Origin: Thiotrichaceae bacterium
GTDB taxonomy: Bacteria > Pseudomonadota > Gammaproteobacteria > Thiotrichales > Thiotrichaceae
Direction: 5' to 3'
NCBI GenBank assembly: GCA_024762625.1
Contig: JANTHA010000080.1
Location: 1 to 8,830, forward strand
Length of the DNA: 8,830 nt
The position numbers were made by a program, and so were the translations under genes. This document shows, piece after piece, positions 7,454 to 8,830 of this stretch. Within the stretch, counting starts at the first letter, position 1, and each line of letters begins with the position of its first letter. The notes beneath the pieces were generated by a model. It saw nothing but the letters and a program-made list of their open reading frames with translations, was not told where the DNA came from and made no database searches.

Positions 7454-8656
7454 TCAGGGATTGCCAATCTTGTAACCATTTTTAACAGCATGTGTCGATT
7501 CGGAAACCAGCGCATAACTCATCTCGTTTTCTACCTTATAAACGACAGCAGTCGCCACACGCTCAGGCGGCAAACCGACTTTAACGGCCTTATCCGGCGA
7601 GAATGAATACTTGCGCTGTAGTTTTTCATAAGGGTCGTCAACCACTCTGCCCGGCGCGTAGACGCCCAGCATATAACCTGGCTTGATGCCATTGCGGGCG
7701 CCTTTATTGATCGTAACCACCATCGCCTGACCGCTGATCAAATGCGCGTCAAACAAGGAAATCACTGCGCCACGCACCTTGTGCTTTGGCTTGCGAATTT
7801 TGGCTTTGAGCGATTGTTCTTCATTTTGCATAGCGAATAAACGATCGCCGGGACGAATCTCCCGTTTTGAATCAATCACGTTGGCAATGGAGATTTTATC
7901 CCTGTGAACAATATCGACATAACCATTATAAACGACCTCATAACCCAGCAGATGATTAGCGCGCTCCGGATCATACAGCGCCTTGCCTTTGCGGAATACC
8001 GCATAGCGATCCTGCTTGTAACTACTGTTCAGATTTTTGATATAGACGCGTCCGCCTTTTTCAATCAGCATATGCGCATCGCGACCATCAACAATATAGG
8101 GAGTTTCCTTGATAATATCGTCAGGAAGAACCCGCGGCCAGACCAGGAAAGGCGCCAGCGAAGCAATAGGTTCACCGCTGCCGCTGCGCTCAATACGCAT
8201 TTGCGGAACCAGTTTTTCTACAATGCTGCCATCGCTCATTTTAATGCGGCGACGACCGCCTTCATAAATATAAAGAACATCGCCCGGATAGATCAAATGT
8301 GGATTTCTCAGTTTCTGATTTTCATCCCAGATTTCCGGCCAGTAAGCAGGATTATTCAAAAACATATTTGAAATCCCCCACAAAGTATCACCTTTTTTTA
8401 CAACATACCGTTTTGGCGCAGTCGTTTTAAAAATAGGCTTGATAATCCGTCGTTCTATTTTTGGACTATACCTCGCTTCATACACATTGGTAGCCGGACT
8501 ACCATAGTAGGCGTCATAAGGGTCTGATTTATTGGTAGAAACTGATTGATGGTTTGATTGACTAGACAACCCGCCCAGAGAACTACAACCCGTGATAGTT
8601 ATTAACGTAAGCGCTGATGTCGCCAGAAGCGCCAAACGAGGGAAATTGAATGACAT
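7454..8656 (-). CDS. tsaP: LysM-domain lipoprotein, probable type IV pilus secretin-associated TsaP
   Basis: A 400-aa exported protein. The N-terminus (MSFNFPRLALLATSALTLITITGC) is a short signal with lipobox ITGC, lipidated at Cys24. Ser25 at +2 points to the outer membrane. After a Ser/Asn-rich spacer comes one LysM domain (83-131) starting RYVVKKGDTLWGIS and ending NPHLIYPGDVLYIY, which binds peptidoglycan glycan chains. The remainder (about 135-400) is beta-rich, and its end (about 294-400, GAVISLFD...INKGARNGIKPGYMLGVY) resembles the FlgT-C-like domain of TsaP. Pseudomonas aeruginosa PA0020, next to dprA in the same order, is the TsaP homologue that anchors the PilQ secretin to the wall. 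The LysM and signal peptide are seen directly; the TsaP role is inferred from architecture and neighbourhood. The start is supported by AGAGG 5 bases upstream, the best ribosome-binding site in the window. Confidence 0.85.
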   Translation of the reverse strand: MSFNFPRLALLATSALTLITITGCSSLGGLSSQSNHQSVSTNKSDPYDAYYGSPATNVYEARYSPKIERRIIKPIFKTTAPKRYVVKKGDTLWGISNMFLNNPAYWPEIWDENQKLRNPHLIYPGDVLYIYEGGRRRIKMSDGSIVEKLVPQMRIERSGSGEPIASLAPFLVWPRVLPDDIIKETPYIVDGRDAHMLIEKGGRVYIKNLNSSYKQDRYAVFRKGKALYDPERANHLLGYEVVYNGYVDIVHRDKISIANVIDSKREIRPGDRLFAMQNEEQSLKAKIRKPKHKVRGAVISLFDAHLISGQAMVVTINKGARNGIKPGYMLGVYAPGRVVDDPYEKLQRKYSFSPDKAVKVGLPPERVATAVVYKVENEMSYALVSESTHAVKNGYKIGNP

Positions 8657-8711
8657 GGAAACCTCTTTATTTTTTTTATTTTAATCGTTATTTTATGATT
8701 ATTCTTATGCA

Positions 8712-8724
8712 GGTTATAATAACC
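8712..8724. promoter_or_regulatory. Symmetric -10 element in the divergent intergenic region
   Basis: GGTTAT-A-ATAACC is a 13-base dyad with a one-base centre. It contains a perfect TATAAT on the plus strand (8715-8720) and TATTAT (5/6) on the minus strand (8721-8716). The plus-strand -35 at 17 bases is poor (TTTATG, 8692-8697, 3/6), and I find no good minus-strand -35. It lies 55 bases upstream of the LysM gene start and about 100 bases before a possible plus-strand start at 8822. It could be a bidirectional promoter, an operator or both. The rest of 8657-8830 is very AT-rich with A and T tracts and no further gene that I can support. Confidence 0.4.
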
Positions 8725-8821
8725 CAGACTTGATTAGAATGCTGTTTTTTCTGACTTACGGTATTTTAATGGACTTTTTTCATAAAAAAATTGATTGCAA
8801 TTCCCAAATTAGATTCTAAAT

Positions 8822-8830
8822 ATGCCTCTC
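8822..8830 (+). CDS. Possible first codons of a divergent gene (def expected from context)
   Basis: ATG CCT CTC at the extreme right edge could begin a plus-strand gene. In Pseudomonas and many relatives the LysM gene next to dprA is divergent from def (peptide deformylase), whose product often begins M-x-L. Only three codons are visible and there is no ribosome-binding site, so this is a guess from gene order. Confidence 0.18.

Noticed and set aside
7904..8371. 155-aa plus-strand open frame opposite the LysM gene
   Set aside because: It is antisense to a gene with a clear signal peptide and LysM domain, and its protein has no recognisable motifs.
8775..8790. TTTTTT-CAT-AAAAAAA inverted tract as a terminator
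   Set aside because: The stem is only A-T pairs with a three-base loop and no GC part, so it is unlikely to terminate; it is probably just AT-rich promoter DNA.
8769..8819. 16-codon plus-strand ORF (MDFFHKKIDC...) in the right intergenic region
   Set aside because: It has no ribosome-binding site, is rich in Phe/Lys/Asn as expected from AT-rich DNA, and is too short to support alone.

Overview
The window is an ordinary-looking housekeeping segment of a gammaproteobacterial chromosome. TopA, TsaC, Uup, Smg and DprA all read as close relatives of their Escherichia coli and Pseudomonas counterparts. The order LysM protein - dprA - smg - topA - tsaC is also typical of non-enteric Gammaproteobacteria. 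By eye the GC content is moderate, with AT-rich intergenic gaps. The genus cannot be named from this stretch. I see no insertion sequences, integrases, CRISPR repeats, tRNA or rRNA genes.

All seven recognisable genes lie on the minus strand, so transcription runs from high to low coordinates. First comes a lipoprotein with a LysM domain, probably TsaP, the peptidoglycan anchor of the type IV pilus secretin (8656-7454). It is followed 37 bases later by dprA, which loads RecA on incoming DNA (7416-6193). Then smg (DUF494, 6050-5580) has its own good sigma70-type promoter and a short structured leader, and it ends at a clear intrinsic terminator (5519-5552). topA follows with its own leader (5392-2672). 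It is closely followed by tsaC (19-base gap), uup (9-base gap) and pdxH (6-base gap, cut off by the left edge). These last four genes look like one operon.

Functionally the right half pairs an outer-membrane pilus or DNA-uptake component with the DprA DNA-processing protein, which suggests natural competence. The left half joins DNA supercoiling (TopA), tRNA t6A synthesis (TsaC), an ABC-F ATPase acting on branched DNA or ribosomes (Uup) and vitamin B6 salvage (PdxH).

I found no new multi-gene system. The points worth a second look are small: a histone-H1-like lysine tail on TopA coded by A-runs, a hairpin plus 12-codon leader ORF that overlaps the smg start, a symmetric -10 element in the divergent region at the right edge, dyads in the topA leader, and a TsaC that lacks the usual W-P-G-P motif. 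There is no gene-free stretch over 300 bases; the longest gaps are 5393-5579, 8657-8830 and 6051-6192.
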